Notes under the pieces: model-generated
Told to the model about the DNA's origin: nothing
Databases searched by the model: none
The model's input: only the letters and a program-made list of their open reading frames with translations
NCBI RefSeq assembly: GCF_900103655.1
Contig: NZ_FMXC01000001.1
Location: 172,057-236,056 of the forward strand
DNA length: 64,000 nt
Direction: 5' to 3'
DNA from: Lactobacillus kefiranofaciens
GTDB lineage: Bacteria > Bacillota > Bacilli > Lactobacillales > Lactobacillaceae
Made by a program: the position numbers and the translations under genes
Shown here: piece by piece, positions 39,849 through 49,563 of the stretch
Numbering within the stretch: the first letter of the stretch is position 1
Layout: the number at the start of each line of letters is the position of its first letter

Positions 39849-40202
39849 ATTCTAAAATCTAAACGACATCTTATATTTTTAGGAACTACAGGAATAATTT
39901 ATTATTCTTGGCTCCTAATTGTCCTTTTAATAGCTATGATCTTAGGCTATGAAGGGAATAAGGCAATCAGTATTCCAGGAATAATAGTAGGACTCATTTT
40001 TATTGCTTTAGCAGGTTATACTTGGTATTTTTCATACTTACAAAAAACAGAAAAAGATTATTTATTTAAATTGCCATATCGCAATCAAGTACATGCGAAG
40101 AAAGTATTTTTATTGAAAAAATGGCACAATTTTGAAATTTATCAAGTAAGAAGCGAGTTTCAAAATTATTCTATTTTAGTTATTTCTAGAAAGAAGAAGT
40201 AG
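39849..40202 (+). CDS. Two-TM small membrane protein, EbsA-like, with unclear start
   Basis: The open frame encodes two membrane segments (FLGTTGIIYYSWLLIVLLIA and IIVGLIFIALAGYTWYF) and a basic C-terminal domain, 117 aa if read from 39849. The layout and IIYYSW motif suggest the EbsA family. No ATG, GTG or TTG precedes the first membrane segment in frame: an ATT at 39849 lies 10 bases behind AGGG, while a GTG at 39840 is followed two codons later by TAA. The first ATG (39936) would delete TM1. A start-region mutation or an ATT start are both possible. Confidence 0.5.
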   Translation: MLKSKRHLIFLGTTGIIYYSWLLIVLLIAMILGYEGNKAISIPGIIVGLIFIALAGYTWYFSYLQKTEKDYLFKLPYRNQVHAKKVFLLKKWHNFEIYQVRSEFQNYSILVISRKKK

Positions 40203-40205
40203 TTA

Positions 40206-41900
40206 ATGAAATCAGATATCAAAATCGCACAAGGGACTAAGGAATTATCAATTGAGGAAGTGGCCGCAAAAGTTAACTTAGCAGCAAAAGATTTAGAACC
40301 ATATGGTCATGATAAGGCTAAGATTAATTGGGCTGCCATTAATCAGATTCGTAAAAATAAAAAATTAGGGAAATTGATTCTAGTTACATCAATTTCGCCT
40401 ACACCTGCGGGTGAAGGCAAGTCAACCATTACCATCGGTTTGGGGGATGCTATCCATAATCAATTGCATCAGAATACCATGATTGCTTTGCGTGAACCTT
40501 CAATGGGTCCCGTTTTTGGTTTGAAAGGTGGTGCTACTGGTGGTGGCATGGCTCAAATTATTCCGATGGAAGATATTAACTTGCACTTTACGGGTGATAT
40601 GCATGCTTTAACTGCCGCTATTGATACTTTGGCTGCTTTAGTTGATAACTATATTTACCAAGATAATAGTCTGAATATTGATCCTGAAAGAATATTAATT
40701 AAACGGGGACTAGATGTTAATGACCGTGTTTTAAGAAAAATCACGGTAGGACAAGGTTCTAAATTCAATGGAATTGAGCATCAAGCCAGTTTTGCGATTA
40801 CGGTAGCGAATGAATTGATGGCAATTTTATGTTTGGCTAATAATATTGCTGATTTAAAATCTAGGATTGGCGATATCCTTGTTGGATACACTAAAGATGA
40901 TCAACCAGTTTATGTTAAGCAATTAGGCTTTGAAGGTGCAATTGCCGCTTTGCTTTCTAATGCGTTAAAACCCAACTTAGTTCAAACATTAGAACATACA
41001 CCTGCATTAGTTCATGGGGGGCCATTTGCTAACATTGCACATGGCGCCAACTCAGTAATTGCAACTAATTTAGCCTTGCATTTGAGTGATTATGTCTTAA
41101 CAGAAGCCGGCTTTGGTAGTGATCTAGGTGGTCAGAAGTTTATGGATTTCGTATCTAAGCACTTGGACAAAAAACCAGACGCTACAGTTATTGTAGCAAC
41201 GGTACGTGCACTGAAGTATCAGTCATTGGGCTCTACTGAAAAATTAGATCAGGAAAATTTATCTGCTTTGAAGGCAGGTTTTAGTAATCTTGAACGACAC
41301 ATGAATAATATGCGTTCATATAATATTCCAGTAATTGTTTTGATTAATCGCTTTGACTCGGATACCGACAAAGAAATTTCATTATTGCAACAATTATCAT
41401 TATTGCAACAATTAGTTGAAGATCAAGGAATTAAAGCTGAAGTTGTGACTTATCATGATGATGGATCTAAAGGTGGAGTTCAGGCAGCTCAAGCTGTAAT
41501 TGATTTAGCTAATTCTGGTAAAGCTGAATTAACGTCAACTTACAACGATAATGATGATGTTAAAACAAAAATTGAGAAGATCGCGACTAAGATCTATCAT
41601 GCTGATGGAGTAGAGTATACTGATAAAGCTGAGAGACAAATTACTGAGCTAGCTAAATTAAGCAAAGACAAATTGCCAGTAATCATTGCTAAGACGCAAT
41701 ATTCATTTAGTGATGACAAAAATAAATTAGGTGCGCCAACGGGATTTAAACTTCACGTTAAAGGCGTTAGTTTAAAGAATGGCGCTCGCTTTATAGTAGT
41801 AACTACTGGTCATGTTTTAGATATGCCAGGTTTGCCTAAGCATCCCGTAGCTTTAGATATTGATGTTGATAATGATGGCAAGATTAGCGGTTTATTCTAA
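40206..41900 (+). CDS. fhs: Formate-tetrahydrofolate ligase
   Basis: A 564-aa enzyme making 10-formyl-THF from formate and ATP for one-carbon metabolism. The P-loop is [10 protein letters not shown] near residue 63, followed by EPSMGPVFG and [20 protein letters not shown]. An exact 18-bp tandem duplication (41379-41414) inserts six residues, giving [12 protein letters not shown] around residue 395. The frame stays open; effect on activity unknown. Confidence 0.96.
   Translation: MKSDIKIAQGTKELSIEEVAAKVNLAAKDLEPYGHDKAKINWAAINQIRKNKKLGKLILVTSISPTPAGEGKSTITIGLGDAIHNQLHQNTMIALREPSMGPVFGLKGGATGGGMAQIIPMEDINLHFTGDMHALTAAIDTLAALVDNYIYQDNSLNIDPERILIKRGLDVNDRVLRKITVGQGSKFNGIEHQASFAITVANELMAILCLANNIADLKSRIGDILVGYTKDDQPVYVKQLGFEGAIAALLSNALKPNLVQTLEHTPALVHGGPFANIAHGANSVIATNLALHLSDYVLTEAGFGSDLGGQKFMDFVSKHLDKKPDATVIVATVRALKYQSLGSTEKLDQENLSALKAGFSNLERHMNNMRSYNIPVIVLINRFDSDTDKEISLLQQLSLLQQLVEDQGIKAEVVTYHDDGSKGGVQAAQAVIDLANSGKAELTSTYNDNDDVKTKIEKIATKIYHADGVEYTDKAERQITELAKLSKDKLPVIIAKTQYSFSDDKNKLGAPTGFKLHVKGVSLKNGARFIVVTTGHVLDMPGLPKHPVALDIDVDNDGKISGLF
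41379..41414 (+). repeat. Exact 18-bp tandem duplication inside fhs
   Basis: TCATTATTGCAACAATTA occurs twice back to back (41379-41396 and 41397-41414), adding SLLQQL in frame. Confidence 0.95.
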
Positions 41901-41901
41901 A

Positions 41902-42366
41902 ATGCAATTTTTATATTTAATTATTTCTTTATTAGTTGTCGTAGCTGATCAAGGTTTGAAAGCCTACATTATAAATAATTATGTTGTAGGCGAGACGCAT
42001 GAGATTATTCCAGGATTATTATCCTTTAATTACTTACAGAATAATGGTGCTGCCTGGAATATTTTAACGGGTCAGATGTGGTTGTTTTATTTTATTAGTA
42101 TTATTGCAATTGGCGTTTGTTTGTATTTTCTTTTTAATAAAAAATACAAGAATGCTTTGTTTGATACTGGTTTAGCTTTGGTACTTGGGGGAATTATCGG
42201 TAATTTTATTGATCGGATTCACTTAAAGTACGTAGTAGATATGCTTCAATTGGATTTTGTCCATTTTAATATCTTTAATATTGCTGATTCCGCTATTACT
42301 GTGGGCGTAATCTTAGTTTTTATTTATTTAATTCTTATTGCAGATAAGGATGATCAGAATGCCTAA
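41902..42366 (+). CDS. lspA: Lipoprotein signal peptidase (signal peptidase II)
   Basis: About 154 aa; the ATG at 41902, one base after the fhs stop, gives the normal LspA N-terminus. Four membrane segments are visible. Conserved boxes are VVADQGLKAY, NNGAAWNIL and the catalytic Asp pair in FIDRIHLKYVVDML and FNIADSAIT. It processes lipoproteins such as the one encoded at 53194-53799. Confidence 0.94.
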   Translation: MQFLYLIISLLVVVADQGLKAYIINNYVVGETHEIIPGLLSFNYLQNNGAAWNILTGQMWLFYFISIIAIGVCLYFLFNKKYKNALFDTGLALVLGGIIGNFIDRIHLKYVVDMLQLDFVHFNIFNIADSAITVGVILVFIYLILIADKDDQNA

Positions 42367-43267
42367 GAAGTACACATTACTTGTTGAAAATGAACAAGGC
42401 CGATTAGACAAATACATTTCAGAACGAATTTCTGATCTTTCAAGAACGCGTATCAAAGAATTAATCAAGGATAAAAACATTTTAGTTAATCAAAAATCAG
42501 AAAAAGTATCTTACAAAATTCAAGCTGGCGATAAAATTGAGATTAATGTTCCAGCGGTTAAGCCATTAGATGTTGTTCCAGAAAATATCCCACTTGATAT
42601 CATTTATGAAGATAATGATGTAATTGTAGTCAATAAGCCTCAGGGAATGGTAGTGCATCCTGCACCTGGACACCCTGATCATACTTTGGTTAATGCATTG
42701 CTTTATCATACTAAGGATCTAGCACAATCCCCGGAGGGCTTTAGACCAGGAATTGTGCATCGAATTGATAAAGATACATCTGGTTTATTAATGATTGCTA
42801 AGAATGCTAAAGCACGAGAATCTCTTGAAGATCAGTTAGCTCATAAAACAAATAAGCGAATTTATTGGGCAATTGTTCACGGCAATTTTAACGAAGAGAA
42901 TGGGACGATTGATGCACCGATTGGCCGTGATCCTTATAATCGTAAGAAAATGGCAGTTGTCGAAAATGGGAAAAAAGCCATTACTCATTTTAAAGTTTTA
43001 GAGCAATTTAAAAATTATAGTTTGATTGAATGTCAATTAGAAACTGGTAGAACACATCAAATTCGGGTTCATCTTGATTATATTGGTCATGCTGTAGCTG
43101 GGGATCCTTTATATGGACCTAGAAAAACTATAAAAGGTCATGGACAGTTTTTGCATGCTAAGGTTTTAGGCTTTAAGCATCCTAGAACGGGTAAATGGTT
43201 AGAATTTAGTGTTGAGCCACCAGAAATTTTTCAAAGAACATTAGCTGAATTAGAAAAAAGCAAGTGA
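42359..43267 (+). CDS. rluD: 23S rRNA pseudouridine synthase RluD-like
   Basis: About 302 aa from the ATG at 42359 (8-base overlap with lspA). The N-terminal S4 RNA-binding domain (RLDKYISERI to the IEINVPA region) is followed by the RluA-family catalytic domain with VHRIDKDTSGLL (catalytic Asp) and ETGRTHQIRVH. The lspA-rluD pair normally leads into the pyr operon in bacilli; here carA follows immediately. Confidence 0.93.
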   Translation: MPKKYTLLVENEQGRLDKYISERISDLSRTRIKELIKDKNILVNQKSEKVSYKIQAGDKIEINVPAVKPLDVVPENIPLDIIYEDNDVIVVNKPQGMVVHPAPGHPDHTLVNALLYHTKDLAQSPEGFRPGIVHRIDKDTSGLLMIAKNAKARESLEDQLAHKTNKRIYWAIVHGNFNEENGTIDAPIGRDPYNRKKMAVVENGKKAITHFKVLEQFKNYSLIECQLETGRTHQIRVHLDYIGHAVAGDPLYGPRKTIKGHGQFLHAKVLGFKHPRTGKWLEFSVEPPEIFQRTLAELEKSK

Positions 43268-43272
43268 TAAAA

Positions 43273-44328
43273 ATGAAACGTTATTTGATTTTAGAAGATG
43301 GCAGTTCTTTCCCAGGAGAAGGAATTGGAGCTAGTATTATTTCTACAGGTGAATTAGCTATTCAAACAACTAATTTTGGATATCAGGAGGCTCTGACAGA
43401 TCCTACTAATGCTGGCAAGATTTTGGTCTTCACCTCGCCAATGATTGGTAATAATGGAATTAATGCCATTGACTATGAGAGTATTGATCCAACAGTTAAA
43501 GGTATTATTGCCAATGACGTCGCAATGAATATTTCTGATAGTGAAAATTTTGAAGATCTGAGCTCATTTTTGAAAGAAAAAAATATTCCAGCAATTTTTA
43601 AGGTCGATACTCGAGCTCTAGTTTATCGCTTAATGGAAGAGGGAACAATTAAAGCCTCGATTATGGATACCAATGATGAACATGCTTTCGATCAAATTAA
43701 AGCTTTAGTTTTGCCTAAGAATAAATCAGCAATGGTTTCAACTAAAAATGCTTATGCTTCGCCTAATGTAGGCAAAACTGTAGCTGTGCTTGATTTGGGT
43801 CTTAAGCACTCAATGTTAAGAGCATTATCTCTTAGAAAAGTAAATGCGACCGTTTTACCCTATGATGCTAGTCCAGTAGATGTAGAGAATCTACGTCCTG
43901 AAGGAATTATAATTTCTAATGGACCGGGTAAGCCTGAAGAAATTATTAATAAGATAGCACTAGTTTTAGATCATTTTTATGGTAAATATCCTATTTTAGG
44001 AATTGGCTTGGGATTTCTCGTGTTAAGTGAGTATTTAGATTTCGAGTTGGTAAAATTACCACAAGAATTTGACGGAACTAATTATCCTGTAATTGAACAA
44101 AATAGCAATGTTATTTGGCAGACTTCAATGAATATTGATCAGTTAGTTTTGCCCGATAGTGTAAAGATGAATATGAATCGTGAGTATTTTGATTTGCATA
44201 GTGAATTGATGGCAGGTTTTTGGAATACTAAAGATAAGTTAATAGCAACTGCTTTTAATCCTGAGGGCGCACCAGGTACACATGATGCAGATGAAGTTTT
44301 TGATTATTTTGTACAAATGATGGAGTAA
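43273..44328 (+). CDS. carA: CarA-like carbamoyl-phosphate synthase small subunit, glutaminase site lost
   Basis: 352 aa from ATG 43273; a GTG at 43264 is also possible. The full CarA fold is recognisable: N-terminal domain (LILEDGSSFPGEGIG, TGELAIQTTNFGYQEALTDP) and a class I glutaminase domain (LDLGLKHSMLRAL, SNGPGKPEEI). The nucleophile elbow GICLGH of active CarA reads GIGLGF here, so the catalytic Cys is Gly245 and the neighbouring His is Phe248. The catalytic His of HPE is Asn329 (FNPEGAPG); only the Glu331 remains. It should not hydrolyse glutamine. It overlaps or abuts rluD and is 4 bases before carB. Confidence 0.85.
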   Translation: MKRYLILEDGSSFPGEGIGASIISTGELAIQTTNFGYQEALTDPTNAGKILVFTSPMIGNNGINAIDYESIDPTVKGIIANDVAMNISDSENFEDLSSFLKEKNIPAIFKVDTRALVYRLMEEGTIKASIMDTNDEHAFDQIKALVLPKNKSAMVSTKNAYASPNVGKTVAVLDLGLKHSMLRALSLRKVNATVLPYDASPVDVENLRPEGIIISNGPGKPEEIINKIALVLDHFYGKYPILGIGLGFLVLSEYLDFELVKLPQEFDGTNYPVIEQNSNVIWQTSMNIDQLVLPDSVKMNMNREYFDLHSELMAGFWNTKDKLIATAFNPEGAPGTHDADEVFDYFVQMME

Positions 44329-44332
44329 ATTT

Positions 44333-47300
44333 ATGCCATTAGAGAATGATTTGGATAAAGTATTAATAATCGGTTCAGGCCCAACTTTAATTGGTAGTGT
44401 AGCTGAAATGGACTTAATGGCAACTGAAGCAATTAATGCATTGACTGAAGAAGGTATTGATGTTGTGTTGGTCAATCCTAATCCAGCTACAATTTCTACT
44501 GATAAAAAGCCTAATGTAACAGTATATTTAGAGCCAATGACACTAGATTTTCTTAAACGAATTCTTAGAATGGAAGAACCAGATGCCATTATTACGGCTT
44601 ACGGTTCGACTAATGGATTGAAGGTCGCTCATAAATTGCTGCAAGATGGAATTTTGGAACAAATGGGAATCCAATTGTTAACCCTGAATTCTCGCATGTT
44701 GCAAATGGGTAATCAACAAAAGCGAACAGAATTATTAGGAAAGCTACATATCGATACTGCACGAAGCTGGGAATTGAATCAGGGTATACAAGCTATTTTA
44801 GATACTTCAGCAGAAGATATTAAAGATAAAGTCTCATTTCCAGTTTTAGTAACCAAGTATAATCGTTTTGTTCACAATGAGCATTTATGCTTTAATACAG
44901 CAGCTGACTTAGTAAACTATTTTAAGAAGGAAAAACAAAACGATAATTTTATCTGGAAGAATTATCGTTTAACAGAGGATTTGTCCGCCTGGGAAGAAGT
45001 TATCGTTGATGTAATCAGAGATAAAGATGGTAATCTAGTCTTTATTAACTTCGCTGGATCAATTGAACCAGTAGCAATTAATTCTGGTGATTCTGCCGTA
45101 GTCATGCCATCTCTGACATTGAATAACGATCACATTCAAGAGCTGCGTGAAGCCGTTAAAAAAATAGTCGATAATCTAGAAATTGTAGGCTTCACTAGCT
45201 TTCATTTTGCTGTTAAGCATCATGGTACACAAATTAGATCGAAATTGCTAACAATGCGTCCCCGACTAACTAGGAGTTCAGTTTGGGCACAAAGAATTGC
45301 TCTATATGATGTAGGCTATGTGGTAAGTAAAGTAGCTATTGGTTATCGTTTAAACGAGATTACGGATCCTTTGTCTGGACTTAATGCTGCAATTGAACCA
45401 GTGTTAGATGCAGTTGCTATTAAAATGCCATATTGGTCATTTGCAGACTCTGGTTACAATCATTATCGTTTAAATAATACGATGCAAGCTAGTGGGGAAG
45501 CTATGGGAGTAGGTCGCAACTTTGAAACTGCTTTCTTAAAAGGGCTTGATGCCACAGTTAGTTTAGATGTGGCTTGGTTAGCCTTTATGAGTGAAACTAA
45601 AAAAAGTGACGAAGATATTTTAATAGATTTGCATCAACCAGATGAGTTGCATTTAGTAAAACTGCTAGCTGCGATTGCGCATGACTTATCGTTTGTTCAA
45701 TTGCAATCTATTACTCATTTGCATCCCATTTATTATCAAAAATTACTTCACATTGTTAATATTGGTAAAAAGCTGGTGCAAAATAAGGATAATATTTCTG
45801 CAGAATTAATGGAAGAAGCTAAAATATATGGTTTCTTTAATCCTTTATTAGCTAGAGTGTTAAACATTCCTTTAAATCAGGTAAGGAAAATAATTGACAG
45901 GTTTGATCTTAACCCGTCGTATTTAAAGATTGATGGTGCTGCGGGTGTTTATAAGCCTAATGTTTGTGCGTACTATAGTGCTTATAATGCTCAAAATGAA
46001 GCTCAAACTTTAGAATCAACTAAGAAAATTTTGATTGTTGGTATGTTACCACTACAAGTGTCTGTTACTAGTGAATTTGATTATATGATTGCACATGCTG
46101 CAGAGACTTTACATAATAATGGCTATGTTACAGTTCTACTTTCAAATAATGACGAATCTGTTTCTTCGAGATATAAAGATATTGATCGTGTATATTTTGA
46201 TCCAATTACCGTAGAAAATATTTTGACAGTTGCCAAGCGCGAACATATTCAAGATGTATTATTGCAATTTTCTGGTAAGAGAATTAGTGCTTTGAGTAAA
46301 CAACTAGAAGAGTCAGGGCTACATATAATTGGTCAAAAAGCCGAGGAAGATCCCCATGATAAAATAGTTCAACTTTTGAGTAAACAATATCCTGAACTAA
46401 ATCGAGTACCGGCTTTGAAAACTAAAGATTCAGCTCAAGTTTTTGATTTTGCAAATCAGAATGGATTTCCGATTTTAATTGGAGGAACCAATAAAGAAAC
46501 CAAACAAAAATCCGCTGTAGTATATGACATCCCAGCAATTAAAAAATATCTAGCAGAAAATCAGTTAGATCAAATTACTGTTTCTCGTTTTATTGAAGGT
46601 AATAAATATGAAGTGACTGCAATTTCTGATGGAGAAAGTGTCACTTTACCAGGAATTGTTGAGCATTTAGAACAGACGGGATCACATGCCTCTGATTCTA
46701 TTGCAGTTATTCAACCACAAAATCTGACCTTAGAACAACAAAAAATGATTGAGCAAGAATCAATTAAGTTAATTAGAGAATTAAAAACTAGAGGGATCTT
46801 TAATTTACATTATTTATTTGTTGGACATGATTTGTATTTGTTGCAGATTAAGCCATACGCTGGTCATAATGTAGCATTTTTATCTAAATCATTAGATCGT
46901 GATATTACTGCTTGTGCCACTGAAGCTTTGATTGGGAAAAATTTACTTGAGCTCGGTTATCCTAATGGATTATGGAAGACTAGCAATTTTATTCATATTA
47001 AAATGCCTGTCTTTTCATACTTAAACTATAGTAGTGGCAATACTTTTGACTCAAATATGAAATCATCTGGTTCTGTAATGGGTAGAGATAATCATTTAGC
47101 TAAGGCGTTATATAAAGGATATGAGGCAAGTGATTTACATATCCCTAGTTATGGCACAATTTTTATTTCAGTTAGAGACGAAGATAAAAATCGAGTAACA
47201 GAATTAGCTCGGCGCTTTGATCGACTAGGATTTAAATTAATCGCAACAGAAGGTACTGCCAATATGTTTGCGGAAGCTGGAATTACTACAGGTGTAGTAG

Positions 47301-47524
47301 AAAAGGTTCATAATGATCCACGTAACTTATTAGAGAAGATCAGGCAACATAAGATAGTAATGGTAGTTAATATTACTAATCTATCTGATGCAGCTAGTGA
47401 AGATGCATTGCGGATCAGAGATGAGGCTTTGAACACGCATATTCCCGTGTTTTCAAGTATTGAAACTGCTGAATTAATTTTAGATGTTTTAGAATCACTA
47501 GCACTAACTACACAACCAATTTAA
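44333..47524 (+). CDS. carB: CarB-like carbamoyl-phosphate synthase large subunit, ATP-grasp sites degenerate
   Basis: 1063 aa, the normal CarB length, with both synthetase halves, the oligomerisation domain and the C-terminal MGS-like domain aligned end to end. In the first half the ATP-site RPSFTMGGSGGG is replaced by VTKYNRFVHN, and the metal ligands Gln/Glu/Asn (VQFAV, IEMNPR) read His291, Thr307 and Arg309. In the second half the equivalents are His826, Gln838 and Lys840, and GGGPNRIG is GMLPLQVS. The allosteric domain (YGTIFISVRDEDK, LIATEGTANMFAEAGI) is well kept. Catalysis looks impossible; a regulatory role is inference. Confidence 0.85.
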   Translation: MPLENDLDKVLIIGSGPTLIGSVAEMDLMATEAINALTEEGIDVVLVNPNPATISTDKKPNVTVYLEPMTLDFLKRILRMEEPDAIITAYGSTNGLKVAHKLLQDGILEQMGIQLLTLNSRMLQMGNQQKRTELLGKLHIDTARSWELNQGIQAILDTSAEDIKDKVSFPVLVTKYNRFVHNEHLCFNTAADLVNYFKKEKQNDNFIWKNYRLTEDLSAWEEVIVDVIRDKDGNLVFINFAGSIEPVAINSGDSAVVMPSLTLNNDHIQELREAVKKIVDNLEIVGFTSFHFAVKHHGTQIRSKLLTMRPRLTRSSVWAQRIALYDVGYVVSKVAIGYRLNEITDPLSGLNAAIEPVLDAVAIKMPYWSFADSGYNHYRLNNTMQASGEAMGVGRNFETAFLKGLDATVSLDVAWLAFMSETKKSDEDILIDLHQPDELHLVKLLAAIAHDLSFVQLQSITHLHPIYYQKLLHIVNIGKKLVQNKDNISAELMEEAKIYGFFNPLLARVLNIPLNQVRKIIDRFDLNPSYLKIDGAAGVYKPNVCAYYSAYNAQNEAQTLESTKKILIVGMLPLQVSVTSEFDYMIAHAAETLHNNGYVTVLLSNNDESVSSRYKDIDRVYFDPITVENILTVAKREHIQDVLLQFSGKRISALSKQLEESGLHIIGQKAEEDPHDKIVQLLSKQYPELNRVPALKTKDSAQVFDFANQNGFPILIGGTNKETKQKSAVVYDIPAIKKYLAENQLDQITVSRFIEGNKYEVTAISDGESVTLPGIVEHLEQTGSHASDSIAVIQPQNLTLEQQKMIEQESIKLIRELKTRGIFNLHYLFVGHDLYLLQIKPYAGHNVAFLSKSLDRDITACATEALIGKNLLELGYPNGLWKTSNFIHIKMPVFSYLNYSSGNTFDSNMKSSGSVMGRDNHLAKALYKGYEASDLHIPSYGTIFISVRDEDKNRVTELARRFDRLGFKLIATEGTANMFAEAGITTGVVEKVHNDPRNLLEKIRQHKIVMVVNITNLSDAASEDALRIRDEALNTHIPVFSSIETAELILDVLESLALTTQPI

Positions 47525-47528
47525 TAAA

Positions 47529-47562
47529 AAATAAAGTTATCCATTAAGATGACTTTATTTAG
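47529..47562 (+). terminator. carAB terminator
   Basis: AAATAAAGTTATC pairs with GATGACTTTATTT with one mismatch, directly after the carB stop. Confidence 0.65.
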
Positions 47563-47564
47563 AT

Positions 47565-47596
47565 AATAGCATGTCTGCTGGTCAGGCATGCTATTT
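47565..47596. terminator. Bidirectional hairpin between carB and rqcH
   Basis: The arms AATAGCATG and CATGCTATT lie just before the rqcH stop on the minus strand. Confidence 0.65.
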
Positions 47597-49286
47597 ATTT
47601 TTCAATTTTCTTTGGCATAATTTCTTCTTCTTCTGGCGTAACTTCAATCGAGTTTTGTCCTGTATAAATTACAAAACCAGGTTTCGCACCATTAGGCTTT
47701 TTCACGCGTTTATCCTGAACGTAATCTACTTGAACATGAGCAGAATTTTTACCTTTGGAGAAGAAAGCAGCGATTTCGGCAGCTTCCTTAATATCTTTTT
47801 CGCTTGGTTGATTATCACGTAAAATAACGTGAGAACCGGGCATATTTTTAACATGGAACCAATAATCAGATTTGTTCGCCTTTTTCAAAGTAAGCCAATC
47901 ATTTTGATAATTATTTTTACCTACTAAGACATGCTTACCTGAAGAAAGCTTAAACTCATTTAAATTACGCTCAGTGACCTTTTTACGACGTCTAGTCTTC
48001 TTTTGTTTATGAATGTAGCCTTGATTAATCAGTTCATCAGTGATTTGATCAATATCTTGCGGATCTGCATTATCAATTGCTGTTTGAATGGAATCGAAGT
48101 AACGCAAGTTGTCCTGTGCGATTTTAATTTGCTCATTAATGTGTTTAATTGAGTCACGCAATTTTTTGTAGCGAGTAAAATATTTTTGAGCGTTTCGTGC
48201 AGGGGAGAGTGCAGGATTAAGCTTTATTTCAATAGGTGCATTATTATCATAATAGTTAGGTAATGAAATTTTATTTACCCCTGGTTTTATTTGTGGTAAG
48301 TGAGCATTTAGAATTTCTCCCTTAATACGATAGCCTTCTGAGTTTTCGGCTAGATTTAATTGTTTTTCAAGCTTTTTAATTTTCTTGCTTAGCTTTTTCT
48401 GTTCATTTTTAACAACACGTTCGACTTGACTAGCTCGTTGTTTTACCCAATCACGGTTAGCTTGATATTCATAAAAATCATCTAATCCCATGTTTAGATC
48501 AGGATCAGAACTTTCTTTTTCCAAATCTAAGTGGTAAGGGAGATAGCAGAAAATTTTGCGTTTATTTCTAGGAGTTTTTAAAACGAAAGCTCGCGGATTG
48601 TCAAATTGATTGAAGAAAGTTTTAAAAGAAGAAAAACTGTAATCATCTTCAAGATAACCTAACAGTTCATTACGATCATCCCGATCTAAACCATCTAATT
48701 TTTGAACTAACGTGGAAGCATCAATATCATGACTTAGATTTTTAAAATCATTTTCAGATATGTTTAAACCATTAATTCCTGGTTTTAGTGGAGGTAATTC
48801 GTATTTTGCTTTTGGTAGTAAGATACGAGCTCTATTTTCATCGGGATTAATTCGTTTAAGTAAGTCGATGATATGGTTATCCTGTTTGTTATATAGAATT
48901 ACATTACTATGTCTGCCCATTAATTCAACGGAAAGGATTAGCTTGACTTGATCACCCAGTTCATTTCGATTGCTGAAATGAAAGTTAATAATTCGATCTA
49001 AACCAACTTGTTCAATAGACTGTAAAACCGACCCCTCTAAATATTTTCTTAGTACCATAACAAAGATTGGTGCTTTATCTGGATTAGCAATGGTTTGTTT
49101 AGTCAGGTATGTTCTTGGATATTGTGCATTAGCCGAAATCAATAATTGATAATTTCTTCTGTTTTTTCGAAAAATTAAGATTAGATCTTGGTTAAATGGC
49201 TGATAAATTTTCGATAACCTACTGTCTACTAGAGTAGGGGTTAAATCATGTAATAAACTATGGATAAATAATCCATCAAATGCCAT
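47595..49286 (-). CDS. rqcH: RqcH / FbpA-type NEMF family protein
   Basis: About 563 aa from MAFDGLF (49286). NFACT-N domain (residues 1-250), two helix-hairpin-helix and coiled-coil segments (QVERVVKNEQKKLSKKIKKLEKQ), and a C-terminal NFACT-R domain with DYWFHVKNMPGSHVIL. In bacilli this protein adds alanine tails to stalled nascent chains on 50S subunits; older annotations call it fibronectin-binding protein. Its place after the pyr region matches yloA of Bacillus. Confidence 0.92.
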   Translation of the reverse strand: MAFDGLFIHSLLHDLTPTLVDSRLSKIYQPFNQDLILIFRKNRRNYQLLISANAQYPRTYLTKQTIANPDKAPIFVMVLRKYLEGSVLQSIEQVGLDRIINFHFSNRNELGDQVKLILSVELMGRHSNVILYNKQDNHIIDLLKRINPDENRARILLPKAKYELPPLKPGINGLNISENDFKNLSHDIDASTLVQKLDGLDRDDRNELLGYLEDDYSFSSFKTFFNQFDNPRAFVLKTPRNKRKIFCYLPYHLDLEKESSDPDLNMGLDDFYEYQANRDWVKQRASQVERVVKNEQKKLSKKIKKLEKQLNLAENSEGYRIKGEILNAHLPQIKPGVNKISLPNYYDNNAPIEIKLNPALSPARNAQKYFTRYKKLRDSIKHINEQIKIAQDNLRYFDSIQTAIDNADPQDIDQITDELINQGYIHKQKKTRRRKKVTERNLNEFKLSSGKHVLVGKNNYQNDWLTLKKANKSDYWFHVKNMPGSHVILRDNQPSEKDIKEAAEIAAFFSKGKNSAHVQVDYVQDKRVKKPNGAKPGFVIYTGQNSIEVTPEEEEIMPKKIEK

Positions 49287-49563
49287 ATGTATCACCTCAA
49301 AATACTCTAAATATTATAACAGGAATTCTATCAATTCTAAAATGAAAGTACTCATAGTATATATAAGCATGTTCTTATGCATAAGCTTAAATTAATAGAT
49401 TCTCTGTTTCACAAAGAGCCTTAATTCTAATAGGCGATAATGTTTCACAACAAAGAAATACTGCTAAGTCTTTTAAATGTCACGAAGTAGTATTATCAAA
49501 TCCTTTATTAAATGATAAAATACAACTATAGCAAATCTACTTTGGAGAAAAAGGACGGTATAT

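Noticed and set aside
43273..47524. Annotating carA-carB as a working carbamoyl-phosphate synthase
   Set aside because: The glutaminase Cys/His and the metal ligands of both ATP sites are replaced.
47571..47822. Open frame on the plus strand inside the rqcH region
   Set aside because: It lies antisense to the well-supported rqcH coding sequence, has no ribosome-binding site and encodes a Phe-rich sequence typical of a shadow frame.
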